DNA of 64,000 nt from positions 62,001-126,000 of the forward strand of contig NZ_CP033367.1 in the NCBI RefSeq assembly GCF_013170845.1, in the 5' to 3' direction. The DNA comes from Mesorhizobium loti R88b (lineage in GTDB: Bacteria > Pseudomonadota > Alphaproteobacteria > Rhizobiales > Rhizobiaceae). Shown one piece after another: positions 43,487-53,461 of the stretch; positions within the stretch are counted from its first letter, which is position 1, and every line of letters starts with the position of its first letter. The notes below the pieces were generated by a model that saw only the letters and a list, made by a program, of their open reading frames with translations, had not been told where the DNA came from and did not search any database. Position numbers and translations under genes: made by a program.

Positions 43487-45061
43487 GTGAGCGAGTTCGA
43501 CGCCATCTTTGTCGGGGCGGGCCACAACAGTCTGGCATGCGCCGCGCATCTGACGCTCAAAGGCTGGAAAACCGGGATTTTCGAGCGCAGTGCAACAATC
43601 GGCGGCGCCGTCCAGACCGGCGAATTCACCCTTCCAGGCTTCCGCCACGATTTCGGTGCGATGAATCTGAGCCTGTTTGCCGGCTCTGCCTTCCACCGGA
43701 AATATGCAAATGAATTGAAAGCGCAGGGTCTGGAGTTCGCGCCTGTCGCCGATTGTTTCGCCAGCGCCTTCCCGGATGGACGCTGGTTCGGCGTCAGCAA
43801 CGATCTGGAAAAAACCGCGACGCGCATGGCCGCGTTTTCAGCCACCGATGCCGCGACATGGCGCAAGCTGGTTGCCGCTTTTCCGGCCGAGGCCGAGCAT
43901 CTGTTCCGGCTGCTAGGCTCGCCAATGAGCGCCCGTGCGCTTGCCGGCACCGCCTGGAACCTGTGGCGCAAGAAGGGCATGTCCGGCACGCTCGACACCG
44001 GCCGGCTTTTGCTGTCCTCACCCCGCGCATGGCTGGAGGAAAATTTCGAGTCGCCCCACGTGCGGGCGACGCTCGCCACCTGGGGCATGCATCTCGACTT
44101 CGCCCCTGACATCGCCGGCGGTGCCGTGTTCCCCTATCTGGAATCGATGGCCAACCAGAGCTTTGGCATGGTGCTGGGCAAGGGTGGCGCTGACACCATC
44201 ATTCGTGCGCTGTCGGGCATGGTCACCTCGGCCGGCGGCAAGATCGTCACCGGCGCCGACGTGGTGGAAATCACCGTTTCCGCTGGCAAGGCGACCGGGG
44301 TGCGGCTCGCGTCCGGTGAGACGCATACGGCGACCAAGGCGGTCATCGCCGGTGTTGCGCCCAAGGCACTGACTGGGAAGTTGCTGGCCAACGGTTCCGG
44401 CGACGTCGGTTTCGATACGGCGATGCAAAAATTCCGCCATGCGCCGGGCACGATGATGATCCACCTGGCGATCGACGATTTACCCGACTGGCGCGCCGGA
44501 GCAGAGTTGCGGCAGTTCGCCTATGTGCATCTGTCGCCGTCGCTCGATGCGATGTCTCGCACCTACCAGCAGGCGATGGCGGGCATGCTGCCGGACGAGC
44601 CGGTGCTGGTCGTCGGCCAGCCCTCGGCGATCGATCCGTCGCGCGCGCCTCAGGGCAAGCATGTGCTGTGGGTGCAGGTGCGCATGCTGCCCGCCGAAAT
44701 CCTGGGCGATGCGGCCGGCAAGATCGCGCCCGCGCATTGGGATCAGGCCAAGGACACCTACGCTGACCGTGTCCTCGACATCATCGAGACCTATGCGCCG
44801 GGCCTGCGCGCGAAAATCCTTGGCCGTTCGGTGTTCTCACCCATCGACCTCGAGCGAGAGAACCCGAACCTCGTCGGTGGCGACCAGGTCTGCGGCAGCC
44901 ATCATCTGGCGCAGAACTTCTTGTTCCGCCCGGCGCGCGGCTATGCCGGCTGGAACACGCCGGTCGCCAATCTGCATCTCACAGGGGCCGCGACATGGCC
45001 GGGCGCCGGCACCGGTGCGGCCTCCGGCTTCATGCTCGCGCAACAGCTTGGCGGAGGGTAG
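43487..45061 (+). CDS. NAD(P)/FAD-dependent oxidoreductase, phytoene-desaturase-like (copy 2)
   Basis: 524 residues, paralogue of the gene at 40926-42497 with the same length and layout. The FAD motif VGAGHNSLACAAHLTLKG is N-terminal and the C-terminal motif is LTGAATWPGAGTGAASGF. The GTG start at 43487 follows AAGGAAATGGGAACGGGG. The two copies sit on either side of the divergent promoter and may act as partners or on successive substrates. Confidence 0.88.
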   Translation: MSEFDAIFVGAGHNSLACAAHLTLKGWKTGIFERSATIGGAVQTGEFTLPGFRHDFGAMNLSLFAGSAFHRKYANELKAQGLEFAPVADCFASAFPDGRWFGVSNDLEKTATRMAAFSATDAATWRKLVAAFPAEAEHLFRLLGSPMSARALAGTAWNLWRKKGMSGTLDTGRLLLSSPRAWLEENFESPHVRATLATWGMHLDFAPDIAGGAVFPYLESMANQSFGMVLGKGGADTIIRALSGMVTSAGGKIVTGADVVEITVSAGKATGVRLASGETHTATKAVIAGVAPKALTGKLLANGSGDVGFDTAMQKFRHAPGTMMIHLAIDDLPDWRAGAELRQFAYVHLSPSLDAMSRTYQQAMAGMLPDEPVLVVGQPSAIDPSRAPQGKHVLWVQVRMLPAEILGDAAGKIAPAHWDQAKDTYADRVLDIIETYAPGLRAKILGRSVFSPIDLERENPNLVGGDQVCGSHHLAQNFLFRPARGYAGWNTPVANLHLTGAATWPGAGTGAASGFMLAQQLGGG

Positions 45062-45171
45062 AGCCGAAGATTTCATGAAGGCGACGAGAGGCAAGGCGCT
45101 GCTGCCCACGAAGCCTGAATCAATGACCTGACATTGCCGCGCAAAGACAACAAACAACAAGGGGAACGACC

Positions 45172-46701
45172 ATGACAATCAACAGACGCGAATTGCTGGG
45201 ATACAGTGCCGCGGCACTTGGGGTGGCCGCAGTCGGCCTGCCACAGATCGCCAAGGCGGCGGCTGGCGAACTGACCATCGCCTACAACGTCAACCTGCCG
45301 TCCTGGGATCCGACCACCGGACCCTCGGCGGTGAACCCGACGATCCAGGGTCTTTACCAATCGGTGTTCGACCAGTTCATCCCACAGAAGCCGGACCTCT
45401 CCTTCGCGCCGGGCCTGCTCACCGAATGGGGCTGGAACGACGACCGCACCAAGGTGATGATGACGGTGCGCGAAGGCGTGAAATGGCATGACGGCTCACC
45501 GTTCACGCCCGAGGATGTGGTCTGGTCGCTGCAGCGGGCAGGCGACGAAAAGACCGGCAACCCGATCCAGTTCGTCTGGAAGAACGTCAACAATTTCAAG
45601 ATCGACGGCAATAAGATCACGGGCGATGTCGTTCAGTTCGACCCGGTCTATTTCAAATGGATGTCGTTCCTGACCGGCTACATCCTGCCCAAGGCCTATT
45701 ACGAGAAGGTCGGCGCCGAAGGCTTCGAGAAGGCGCCGATCGGCACCGGTCCGTATATGGTGGAAAAATTCGAGCGCAACGCCTTCCTGCGGCTGAAGGC
45801 CAATCCGACCTACTGGGGCGGCAAGCCGGCCTTCGAGAATGTGACGATCAAGTTCGTCACCGACGCGGCGAGCCGCGTCGCCGAAATCGAATCCGGTTCC
45901 TCGCAGGTGACGCTCGAGATCCCCTATGAGGAATACGACCGCCTGATCGCCAAGGACGGGCTGGCCGGCTCGTGCAAGAACGTCTCCGACATCGGCATGA
46001 TCTTCTTCAACAACAAGGACGCCATGCTGGACAAGAATGTCCGCCAGGCAGCCGTGATGGCGGTGGACAAGGAGCTTCTGGTCAAGCGGTTGCTGCGCGG
46101 CTACGGCCAGCCGATCGCGACGCTGGAAACGCCGGAATACGCCGCCTACGATCCGTCGATCAAGGTTGAGCACAATCCGAAGAAGGCCAAGGAATTGCTG
46201 GCGGCCTCCGGCTACTCACCGGAGAAGCCGGCCAAGATCACCATCCAGACCACCAAGGGCTTCAAGCCCAAGGACTACGAGATGGTGCAGGCGATCGTCG
46301 GCATGTGGCGCAAAGTCGGCATCGAGGCGACGATCGAAGTCTACGAGATCGCCAAGCATTACGAACTGCGCGCCGCCCACAAGCTGGCACCGGCGGCCTT
46401 CTACAACTGGGGCAATGCCATCGGCGATCCGACCACGTCGACCGGCTTCGCCATGTTCGGGCCGTCGCCGCACTCGTCGTGGAAGACCGACGACCTCGAT
46501 GCCAAGATCGGGCCGCTGTGGGGCGAGAAGGACGAAGCCAAGCGCATTGCCGGCTGGAAGGCCGTCGACAAATACATCGCCGAGCAGGCCTACGTGCTGC
46601 CGGTGCTGCAGTTCGCACAGCCGGTCGTGCATGCCAAGGGCGTCAAGGTGGTGCAGCATCTTTCCGGCGCGCTGCTGCCGGCGCTGATGACCCCGGCCTG
46701 A
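45172..46701 (+). CDS. ABC transporter substrate-binding protein, family 5
   Basis: 509 residues. Signal peptide about 1-30; the N-terminus NRRELLGYSAAALGVAA is Tat-like. Family segments are VKWHDGSPFTPEDVVWSL and GTGPYMVEKFERN. First gene of a complete peptide/nickel/opine-type importer. In this setting it probably captures the island's growth substrate or a conjugate of it; the ligand cannot be read from sequence. Confidence 0.93.
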   Translation: MTINRRELLGYSAAALGVAAVGLPQIAKAAAGELTIAYNVNLPSWDPTTGPSAVNPTIQGLYQSVFDQFIPQKPDLSFAPGLLTEWGWNDDRTKVMMTVREGVKWHDGSPFTPEDVVWSLQRAGDEKTGNPIQFVWKNVNNFKIDGNKITGDVVQFDPVYFKWMSFLTGYILPKAYYEKVGAEGFEKAPIGTGPYMVEKFERNAFLRLKANPTYWGGKPAFENVTIKFVTDAASRVAEIESGSSQVTLEIPYEEYDRLIAKDGLAGSCKNVSDIGMIFFNNKDAMLDKNVRQAAVMAVDKELLVKRLLRGYGQPIATLETPEYAAYDPSIKVEHNPKKAKELLAASGYSPEKPAKITIQTTKGFKPKDYEMVQAIVGMWRKVGIEATIEVYEIAKHYELRAAHKLAPAAFYNWGNAIGDPTTSTGFAMFGPSPHSSWKTDDLDAKIGPLWGEKDEAKRIAGWKAVDKYIAEQAYVLPVLQFAQPVVHAKGVKVVQHLSGALLPALMTPA

Positions 46702-46720
46702 TAGAAGGCCTGGAATTGCC

Positions 46721-46746
46721 GCGCGCCGTCGCCAGCGACGGCGCGC
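46721..46746 (+). promoter_or_regulatory. Intra-operon hairpin between binding protein and permease
   Basis: GCGCGCCGTCG-CCAG-CGACGGCGCGC, an 11-bp perfect stem with a 4-nt loop followed by ATTTT, 19 bp after the binding-protein stop. Such hairpins usually stabilise the binding-protein mRNA or partly terminate, so that the binding protein outnumbers the permeases. Confidence 0.75.
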
Positions 46747-46792
46747 ATTTTCCATCAGGCATACGAGCCCTCGGGCTCCTGCAAAGATTTAC

Positions 46793-47800
46793 ATGCTCCT
46801 GCAACGATTCCTGATTCGTCTTCTGACGATGCTGATCACGCTGTTCGGTGTGGCCGTCGTTGTCTTCGTCGTGATCCGCGTCGCGCCTGGCGATCCGATC
46901 GCCATGATGCTGCCGCCCGGCGCGACGGATGCCGACATTGCCCGGCTGCGCGCGCTCTACGGGCTCGACAAGACCATCGTGCAGCAATTCTTCATCTGGC
47001 TGTCCGGCGTTATCAGGGGCGATTTCGGCACCTCGATCTCGCTCAGGCAAGACGTGCTCGGCCTTGTCTTCAACCGGCTGCCGGCCACGCTGGAGTTGGC
47101 CATCGTCGCGCTGTTGATGGCCGTAGGGTTGGGCGGCACCACCGCGATCATCGGCGCGCGCGAGCGCGGCACGGCGGTCGAGGCTGGCATAGACATCGCC
47201 AGTGGTGCGGCCTTGTCCATCCCCGACTTCCTGTGGGGCCTAGTGCTGATCCTGCTGTTCGGTGTGCTGGTGCCGATCTTCGACATTTCCGGCCGCGTGT
47301 CACCGCAGCTCGACCTGCCCTTCGTCACGCAGTTCTACCTGTTCGAGAGCATTCTGCGCCTGCGCCTCGACCTGACCTGGGACCTCCTAAAGCACATGCT
47401 GATGCCGGCAGTGGCGCTGGCACTGCCGCTGGCGGCGATCATTTCGCAATTGCTGAAACAGTCACTGAAGGAAGTGCTCGACCTCGACTATGTCGTGCTG
47501 GCGCGGGTCAAGGGGTTTTCGGAAACGCAGGTCATCCTGCGCGAGGCGCTGAAGAACGCCGCCTTGCCAACGCTGACCCTGGTCGGTGTGCAGTTCACCT
47601 TTCTCATCGGCGGCACCGTCATCGTCGAGCGGCTGTTCTCCTATGAAGGCCTCGGCAACATGGCGATCGACGCCGTCATCAACCGCGACCTGCCGCTGAT
47701 CCAGGGCATCGTGCTGGTCTTCGCGCTGCTGTTCGTGCTGATCAACCTCGCCGTCGACATGATGTATGCGCTGCTCAATCCGAGGCTGCGCCGTGGATAA
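46793..47800 (+). CDS. ABC transporter permease, DppB type
   Basis: 335 residues, about six membrane helices. It opens LLQRFLIRLLTMLITLFGVAVVVF and has the RVAPGDPIAMMLPPGAT loop. The coupling loop is VLARVKGFSETQVILREALKNAALP. It overlaps the next permease by 8 nt. Confidence 0.94.
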   Translation: MLLQRFLIRLLTMLITLFGVAVVVFVVIRVAPGDPIAMMLPPGATDADIARLRALYGLDKTIVQQFFIWLSGVIRGDFGTSISLRQDVLGLVFNRLPATLELAIVALLMAVGLGGTTAIIGARERGTAVEAGIDIASGAALSIPDFLWGLVLILLFGVLVPIFDISGRVSPQLDLPFVTQFYLFESILRLRLDLTWDLLKHMLMPAVALALPLAAIISQLLKQSLKEVLDLDYVVLARVKGFSETQVILREALKNAALPTLTLVGVQFTFLIGGTVIVERLFSYEGLGNMAIDAVINRDLPLIQGIVLVFALLFVLINLAVDMMYALLNPRLRRG

Positions 47801-48641
47801 GCCAAGCACCTCAAGGCGCGGACTGAGCCCCAGGCTGTGGCTGGCCGGCGGCTGGCTGTTGCTGGCGCTGCTGGCGGCGATCTTCGCGCCGCTAATCGCG
47901 CCGCAGGATCCGCTGGCGCAGGATTTGATGCTGGAGCGGCTGCCGCCGTTCTGGCTCGATGGTGCCGAGCCCGGCTATTGGCTGGGCACCGACAGCCTCG
48001 GCCGCGATCTCTTGTCCCGCCTGATCTTCGGCGGCCGCATCGCCTTCATCGTCGCCTTTTCCGCCGCGATAGCCGCCTGCCTCGTCGGCTCGACGCTTGG
48101 GCTGATCGCCGGCTATTTCGGCGGCTGGGCCGACCGCATCATCTCGCGCATCGTCGATGTCTGGATGGCGTTTCCACCGGTGCTGTTCGCCGTCCTGCTG
48201 GTGGCTGTGCTCGGCACCGGCCTCAGCTCCGTCATCCTTGCGATTGCCATCATCGACTGGACGCGATTCTGCCGGGTGATCCGCGCCGAGGCGATGGGCC
48301 AGTCGCGCATGGACTATGTCGAGAATGCCCGCATCGCCGGCTATGGCCGCATCGGCATCATGGTGCGCGAGGTGCTGCCCAATGTGGTGCCATCGATCGT
48401 GGCGCTGCTGTCGCTGGAAATGGGTATCGCCGTCATCGTCGAGGCCATCCTGTCCTTCGTCAATCTGTCGATCTCGACCGATGATCCAACCTGGGGCGGC
48501 ATCATCGCCGAGGGTCGGCTTTCGATCCATCAGGCCTGGTGGGTGCTGGTGTTCCCGCTGATCACGCTGATCCTCACCGTTTTGTCGTTCAGCCAGTTCG
48601 GCGAGGCGCTGAAGACGCGCTTCGACCCGGTGCTGCGATGA
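47793..48641 (+). CDS. ABC transporter permease, DppC type
   Basis: 282 residues from the GTG at 47793, which overlaps the previous gene. Family marks are APLIAPQDPLAQD, YWLGTDSLGRDLLSRLIFGGR and the coupling loop ENARIAGYGRIGIMVREVLPNV. It overlaps the following ATPase start (ATGA). Confidence 0.94.
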   Translation: MDKPSTSRRGLSPRLWLAGGWLLLALLAAIFAPLIAPQDPLAQDLMLERLPPFWLDGAEPGYWLGTDSLGRDLLSRLIFGGRIAFIVAFSAAIAACLVGSTLGLIAGYFGGWADRIISRIVDVWMAFPPVLFAVLLVAVLGTGLSSVILAIAIIDWTRFCRVIRAEAMGQSRMDYVENARIAGYGRIGIMVREVLPNVVPSIVALLSLEMGIAVIVEAILSFVNLSISTDDPTWGGIIAEGRLSIHQAWWVLVFPLITLILTVLSFSQFGEALKTRFDPVLR

Positions 48642-49516
48642 GCGCCTGTCTCGACATCACCAATCTGAGCGCCGTGCTGCCGAACGGCCAGCGCGTGCTG
48701 CGCTCTGTGTCGCTCTCCGTGCAACCCGGCGAGGTCCGCGCGCTTGTCGGCGAGAGCGGCGCCGGCAAGACGATGATCGGCAAGGCGGTGCTCGGCGTGC
48801 TGCCATCCAGCGTGCGCATCGTCGAAGGCGATATGAAGCTCGAAGGCGAAGACCTGGGCAGGCTGCAGCCCAAGGCACGGCGCACGCTGATCGGCGCCCG
48901 CACGGCGCTGATCCCGCAGGATCCGCTGACCGCGCTCAACCCGTCGCGACGCATCGGCCCGCAGATGACCGACCGGCTGGTCCGCATTCTCGGCTGGAGC
49001 AGCGACAAGGCCGATCAGCGCGTCCGCCAGTTGCTCGACGAAGTGCAGATCCGCGACCCCGACCGCGTGCTGAAAAGCTATCCGCATGAACTGTCCGGCG
49101 GCATGCGCCAGCGCGTGCTGATCGCCGCCGCCTTCGCCGCCGAACCCCGGCTGATCGTCGCCGACGAACCGACGACGGCGCTCGACGTCACCGTGCAGAA
49201 GCAGATCCTGCGCCTGATCGCTGCGCTGCAGCGCGAGCACGGCACGGCGATCCTGTTCGTCACCCACGATCTCGGCGTCGTCGCCAAGATCAGCCAGAAG
49301 GTGTCGGTGCTTTATGCCGGCAAGGTGGTGGAGGAGGCCGACACGGCTGCTCTCTTCGCAGCACCCCAACACCCCTATACGCGGGCATTGATGGCCGCCA
49401 CGCCGCGCTACACAGACCCGTTCGCCTCGCTGAAGCCGGTAGACGACGCGGTGCTGGCAGGACTCGCTTCGGAAATCGCTGCGGCAGACCAAGCGTGGAG
49501 GCGGCCGCATGGCTGA
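48638..49516 (+). CDS. ABC transporter ATP-binding protein, DppD type
   Basis: 292 residues. Walker A GESGAGKT (about 43-50), Q-loop [11 protein letters not shown], signature LSGGMRQR and Walker [13 protein letters not shown] are all present. The C-terminal oligopeptide extension ([12 protein letters not shown]) identifies the DppD/OppD class. It overlaps the next ATPase by 8 nt. Confidence 0.94.
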   Translation: MSACLDITNLSAVLPNGQRVLRSVSLSVQPGEVRALVGESGAGKTMIGKAVLGVLPSSVRIVEGDMKLEGEDLGRLQPKARRTLIGARTALIPQDPLTALNPSRRIGPQMTDRLVRILGWSSDKADQRVRQLLDEVQIRDPDRVLKSYPHELSGGMRQRVLIAAAFAAEPRLIVADEPTTALDVTVQKQILRLIAALQREHGTAILFVTHDLGVVAKISQKVSVLYAGKVVEEADTAALFAAPQHPYTRALMAATPRYTDPFASLKPVDDAVLAGLASEIAAADQAWRRPHG

Positions 49517-50345
49517 GTCGCTCATCTCCGTGCGCGGGCTGAAGGTCGCGCTTCCCGACATGACGCGCAAGCCGCTGATCGGTCGCGCGCCTTTGGCTCA
49601 CATTCTGAAGGGGCTCGACTTCGACCTGCCCAGCGGCTCTGTGACAGGCATCGTCGGCGAATCCGGATCGGGCAAGTCGACGCTTGGCCGCGCGCTGGTC
49701 AGGCTGCTGGAGCCAAGCGCCGGCAGTATCAGCTTCGAGGGCCGCGATATAACCCACCTGCCGGAGGCGGAGTTGCGACCACTGCGCCGTGACCTGCAAA
49801 TGATCTTCCAGGACCCGATGTCGTCGCTCAACCCGCGCCGCACCATCGCTAGCATCATCGCCGCGCCGCTCAAGCAGAACGGCCTTGGCGACAATCTGAA
49901 GTCGCGCGTCGCAGAGGCCCTACAGCGCGTCGGCCTGCCGCAAAGCTTTGCCAGCCGCTACCGTCATGAACTGTCAGGCGGCCAGCGGCAGCGCGTCGGG
50001 ATTGCGCGCGCGCTGGCGCTGTCGCCGAAATTCGTGCTGGCCGACGAGATCGTCTCCGGGCTCGATGTGTCGACGCAGGCGCAGATCCTTACCTTGCTGG
50101 AGAAGCTGGCGGCGGAGATGGGCCTGACCGTCGCTTTCATCAGCCACGATCTGTCGGTCATCCGGCGGCTGTGCCAACAAGTGATCGTCATGCGCGAAGG
50201 CGTCATCGTCGAGGCCAGCGCCACCGACGCGTTGTTCGACAACCCCAAGCAGGCCTACACGCGCGATCTGATCGCAGCCATTCCGCTGCCCGAAATCGAC
50301 GCGGGCTGGCTGGATATTCCTTCCACGGCCAAGGCCCAGACGTGA
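49509..50345 (+). CDS. ABC transporter ATP-binding protein, DppF type
   Basis: 278 residues. Walker [10 protein letters not shown] (about 51-59), Q-loop IFQDPMSSLNPR, signature LSGGQRQR and Walker B FVLADEIVSGLD, with Ile rather than the usual Pro after DE. It completes the five-subunit importer begun at 45172. Confidence 0.94.
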   Translation: MAESLISVRGLKVALPDMTRKPLIGRAPLAHILKGLDFDLPSGSVTGIVGESGSGKSTLGRALVRLLEPSAGSISFEGRDITHLPEAELRPLRRDLQMIFQDPMSSLNPRRTIASIIAAPLKQNGLGDNLKSRVAEALQRVGLPQSFASRYRHELSGGQRQRVGIARALALSPKFVLADEIVSGLDVSTQAQILTLLEKLAAEMGLTVAFISHDLSVIRRLCQQVIVMREGVIVEASATDALFDNPKQAYTRDLIAAIPLPEIDAGWLDIPSTAKAQT

Positions 50346-50423
50346 ATGCATACGCACGCCGAGAAGCGGGCCTCGGACGTGCGACCGCAAAGACCCAGGT
50401 CCCGCCAATGGAGGAGGACTGAC

Positions 50424-51023
50424 ATGAAGACGACACTACGTAATGCAACGCTCGCCGCCGCTGTCCTTGGCAGCGCCGGCATAGCCTCGGCGGATTCGAT
50501 CCCAGGCATGCGCGGGCACGACCATACCGGCATCACCGTTCCCGACATGAAGCAGGCCGTCGACTTCTTCACCGAAGTGGTCGGCTGCAAGAAGGCGATG
50601 TCGTTTGGTCCATTCGCCGACGACAAGGGCACGTTCATGCATGATCTTCTGGGCGTCGATCCCAAGGCAGTCATCGAGCAGGTCACCATGGTTCGCTGCG
50701 GCTATGGATCGAACATCGAGCTGTTCAAATACACCGCGCCCGATCAGAAAGACCTGACGCCGAAGAACAGCGACATTGGCGGCTTCCACATCGCCTTCTA
50801 TGTCGATGATGTCGCCGCGGCGAAAGCCTATCTCGACGGCAAGGGCGTCAAGACAAGGCTGGGGCCTTTGCCGGTCAAGGAAGGGCCCGCTGCCGGCCAG
50901 ACCATCCTCTATTTCCAGGCGCCCTGGGGGCTGCAGCTGGAAGCGATCAGCTATCCCGACGGCATGGCCTATGAGAAGGGTGCCGAGACGGTGCTGTGGA
51001 GCCCGAAGAACCCGGACAAGTGA
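50424..51023 (+). CDS. Periplasmic VOC (glyoxalase/bleomycin-resistance fold) protein
   Basis: 199 residues. An N-terminal signal peptide (about 1-23, ending ASA) is unusual for VOC proteins, which are mostly cytoplasmic. The fold markers are HDHTGITVPDMKQAVDFFTEVVG, GFHIAFYVDDVAAAKAYL and a C-terminal FQAPWGLQLEAISYP with the metal-ligand Glu position. GAGGAGG precedes the ATG at 50424. It lies 78 bp after the ABC operon and may bind or modify the imported compound in the periplasm. Confidence 0.85.
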   Translation: MKTTLRNATLAAAVLGSAGIASADSIPGMRGHDHTGITVPDMKQAVDFFTEVVGCKKAMSFGPFADDKGTFMHDLLGVDPKAVIEQVTMVRCGYGSNIELFKYTAPDQKDLTPKNSDIGGFHIAFYVDDVAAAKAYLDGKGVKTRLGPLPVKEGPAAGQTILYFQAPWGLQLEAISYPDGMAYEKGAETVLWSPKNPDK

Positions 51024-51095
51024 TCCTTGGCGCGCGCTTGCGGAACGACACGCAGGCGCGCTGCCCGATGTCCGTAGAATGATTTCGATATAAAA

Positions 51096-51109
51096 CTTTA
51101 AGCTTGAAA
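51096..51109. promoter_or_regulatory. Candidate MarR operator A
   Basis: CTTTAAG-CTTGAAA, imperfect 14-bp palindrome with the AAGCTT core, 57 bp upstream of the aryl-CoA monooxygenase/reductase start. Same pattern as sites B, C and D. Confidence 0.6.
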
Positions 51110-51166
51110 TATCTTGTCGCCGGCGCGATACTCGAAGATGCAGCAAGCGAAGAGGAGATCGCAGAC

Positions 51167-53461
51167 ATGAAGGTTGCGGTTCTCGGCGGCGGACCAGCCG
51201 GCCTCTACTTTGCCATCTCTATGAAGCTGCGGGACGCCGCCCATGACGTGACGGTGTTCGAGCGCAACCGCGCCGATGACACGTTTGGCTGGGGCGTGGT
51301 GCTGTCGGCCGAAACGCTCGAAAATCTTGCCGAGAATGATCCGGTCAGCGCCGTCTGGATCAAGAAGCATTTTGCCTATTGGGACGACATCGCCGTTATC
51401 CATGACGGCGTGCGCACGGTCTCGTCAGGCCATGGCTTCTGCGGCATCGGCCGCAAGCGGCTGCTGGTCCTGCTGCAGCGCCGTGCGCGCGAACTCGGCG
51501 TCAGGCTGATGTTCGAGACCGATATCGCCGATCCCCGCCCCTATATGGAAACGCATGATCTGGTTGTCGCTGCCGACGGGCTGAATTCCCGGGCGCGCAA
51601 CACCTTTGTCGATGTCTTCAAGCCCGACATCGACACCCGCAAATGCAAGTTCGTCTGGCTCGGCACCAACCAGAAATTCGACGACGCCTTCACCTTCATC
51701 TTCGAGAAGACCGAGCATGGCTGGGTGTGGGCGCACGCCTACCAGTTCGACAGCGACACCGCGACCTTCATCGTCGAATGCAGCGAGCAGACCTGGGCTG
51801 CCTTCGGCTTCGGCGCGATGACGCAGCAGCAGTCCATCGCAGTCTGCGAGCGAATCTTCGCCAAGCATCTTGGCGGCCATTCGCTGATGACCAATGCCAA
51901 CCATATCAGGGGTTCGGCCTGGATCAACTTCCCGCGCGTGCTGTGCGAGCGCTGGTCTTACAAGAACCTGGCGCTGATGGGCGACGCGGCGGCATCGGCG
52001 CATTTCTCGATCGGCTCCGGCACCAAGCTGGCGCTGGAAAGTGCCGTGGCGCTGGCCGAATATGTCGAGACCGAGCCGGACCTCGAAGCTGCCTTCCGCA
52101 GATATGAGGATGCCCGCCGCACCGAGGTGCTGAAGCTGCAATCGGCGGCACGCAATTCACTGGAATGGTTCGAGGAGGTCGAGCGCTATCTCGGCCTCGA
52201 TCCGGTGCAGTTCAACTATTCGCTGCTGACGCGTTCGCAGCGCATCAGCCACGAGAATTTGCGGCTGCGCGATGCCGAGTGGCTGGGCGGCGCGGAAGAG
52301 TGGTTCCAGCGCCAGGCGGGTGCCGGCGGCAACAGGCTGCGCCGGGCGCCGATGTTCGCGCCGTTCAAGCTGCGCGACATGAAGCTGCAAAACCGTGTCG
52401 TCGTTTCGCCGATGGCGCAGTACAAGGCCGTCGACGGCTGCCCGACCGACTGGCATTTCACCCACTACGCCGAGCGGGCCAAGGGCGGCGCCGGCCTCGT
52501 CTATATCGAGATGACCTGCGTCAGTCCGGAAGGGCGCATCACACCCGGCTGTCCCGGCTTCTATGCGCCAGAACACGAGGTGGCCTGGAAGCGGTTGGTC
52601 GATTTCGTCCACGCCGAGACCGAAGCGAAGCTCTGCGCGCAGATCGGCCATTCCGGCGCCAAGGGTTCGACCCGGCTCGGCTGGGAAGGCACCGACGTAC
52701 CGCTCGCCTCTGGCAACTGGCCCATCATGGCGGCATCGGCTGTCGCGTGGTCGCCTGAGAATCAGGTGCCGAAGGCGATGGATCGCGCCGACATGGATCT
52801 GGTGCGCGGGCAGTTCGTGGCGTCGGCCGAGATGGCTCATCGCTGCGGTTTCGACATGCTCGAGATCCACGCCGCGCACGGTTATCTCCTGTCGTCCTTC
52901 ATCACCCCGGTCACTAACCGACGCACGGATGACTATGGCGGTTCGCTTGAGAACCGCATGCGCTACCCCCTCGAAATCTTCCGCGCCGTGCGCGCCGCCT
53001 GGCCGGCGGGCAAGCCGATCTCGATGCGCATCTCGGCCAATGACTGGGTCGGAATCGAGGGCGTCACACCGGCCGACGCGGTGGAGATCGCACGGCTGCT
53101 GCATGAGGCCGGCGTCGACATCTGCGACGTCTCGGCCGGCCAGACTTCGGCGCTGGCCAAGCCGGTCTATGGCCGCATGTTCCAGACGCCATTTTCCGAC
53201 CGCATCCGCAACGAGGTCGGCATGGCGACGATGGCGGTCGGCAACATCTATGAGCCGGACCATGTCAATTCGATCCTGATGGCCGGCCGCGCCGATCTGG
53301 TGGCGCTGGCCAGGCCGCATCTCGCCGATCCCTACTGGACGCTGCATGCGGCGGTGACGCTTGGTGACCGTGGTGTGAAGTGGCCGGACCCCTACCTGCC
53401 GGGGCGCGACCAGCTCTACCGTCTGGCCGAGCGCGATGCAGCCGCGGGGCTGAAAGTATGA
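51167..53461 (+). CDS. Fused aryl-CoA monooxygenase/reductase (2-aminobenzoyl-CoA or salicylyl-CoA type)
   Basis: 764 residues. Domain 1 (about 1-385) is a class A FAD monooxygenase ([10 protein letters not shown] at 7-16, then [16 protein letters not shown]). Domain 2 (about 393-764) is an old-yellow-enzyme reductase ([41 protein letters not shown]). This fusion is the hallmark of 2-aminobenzoyl-CoA monooxygenase/reductase, which hydroxylates and partly reduces the ring of anthraniloyl-CoA, and of salicylyl-CoA 5-hydroxylases. The sequence alone does not separate them; the isatin-hydrolase-like gene favours anthranilate. It overlaps the SDR start (ATGA). Confidence 0.9.
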   Translation: MKVAVLGGGPAGLYFAISMKLRDAAHDVTVFERNRADDTFGWGVVLSAETLENLAENDPVSAVWIKKHFAYWDDIAVIHDGVRTVSSGHGFCGIGRKRLLVLLQRRARELGVRLMFETDIADPRPYMETHDLVVAADGLNSRARNTFVDVFKPDIDTRKCKFVWLGTNQKFDDAFTFIFEKTEHGWVWAHAYQFDSDTATFIVECSEQTWAAFGFGAMTQQQSIAVCERIFAKHLGGHSLMTNANHIRGSAWINFPRVLCERWSYKNLALMGDAAASAHFSIGSGTKLALESAVALAEYVETEPDLEAAFRRYEDARRTEVLKLQSAARNSLEWFEEVERYLGLDPVQFNYSLLTRSQRISHENLRLRDAEWLGGAEEWFQRQAGAGGNRLRRAPMFAPFKLRDMKLQNRVVVSPMAQYKAVDGCPTDWHFTHYAERAKGGAGLVYIEMTCVSPEGRITPGCPGFYAPEHEVAWKRLVDFVHAETEAKLCAQIGHSGAKGSTRLGWEGTDVPLASGNWPIMAASAVAWSPENQVPKAMDRADMDLVRGQFVASAEMAHRCGFDMLEIHAAHGYLLSSFITPVTNRRTDDYGGSLENRMRYPLEIFRAVRAAWPAGKPISMRISANDWVGIEGVTPADAVEIARLLHEAGVDICDVSAGQTSALAKPVYGRMFQTPFSDRIRNEVGMATMAVGNIYEPDHVNSILMAGRADLVALARPHLADPYWTLHAAVTLGDRGVKWPDPYLPGRDQLYRLAERDAAAGLKV

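Noticed and set aside
45061..45171. Short frame ending LLPTKPESMT between FAD oxidoreductase 2 and the binding protein
   Set aside because: Only 18 codons, no ribosome binding site and no conservation evidence.
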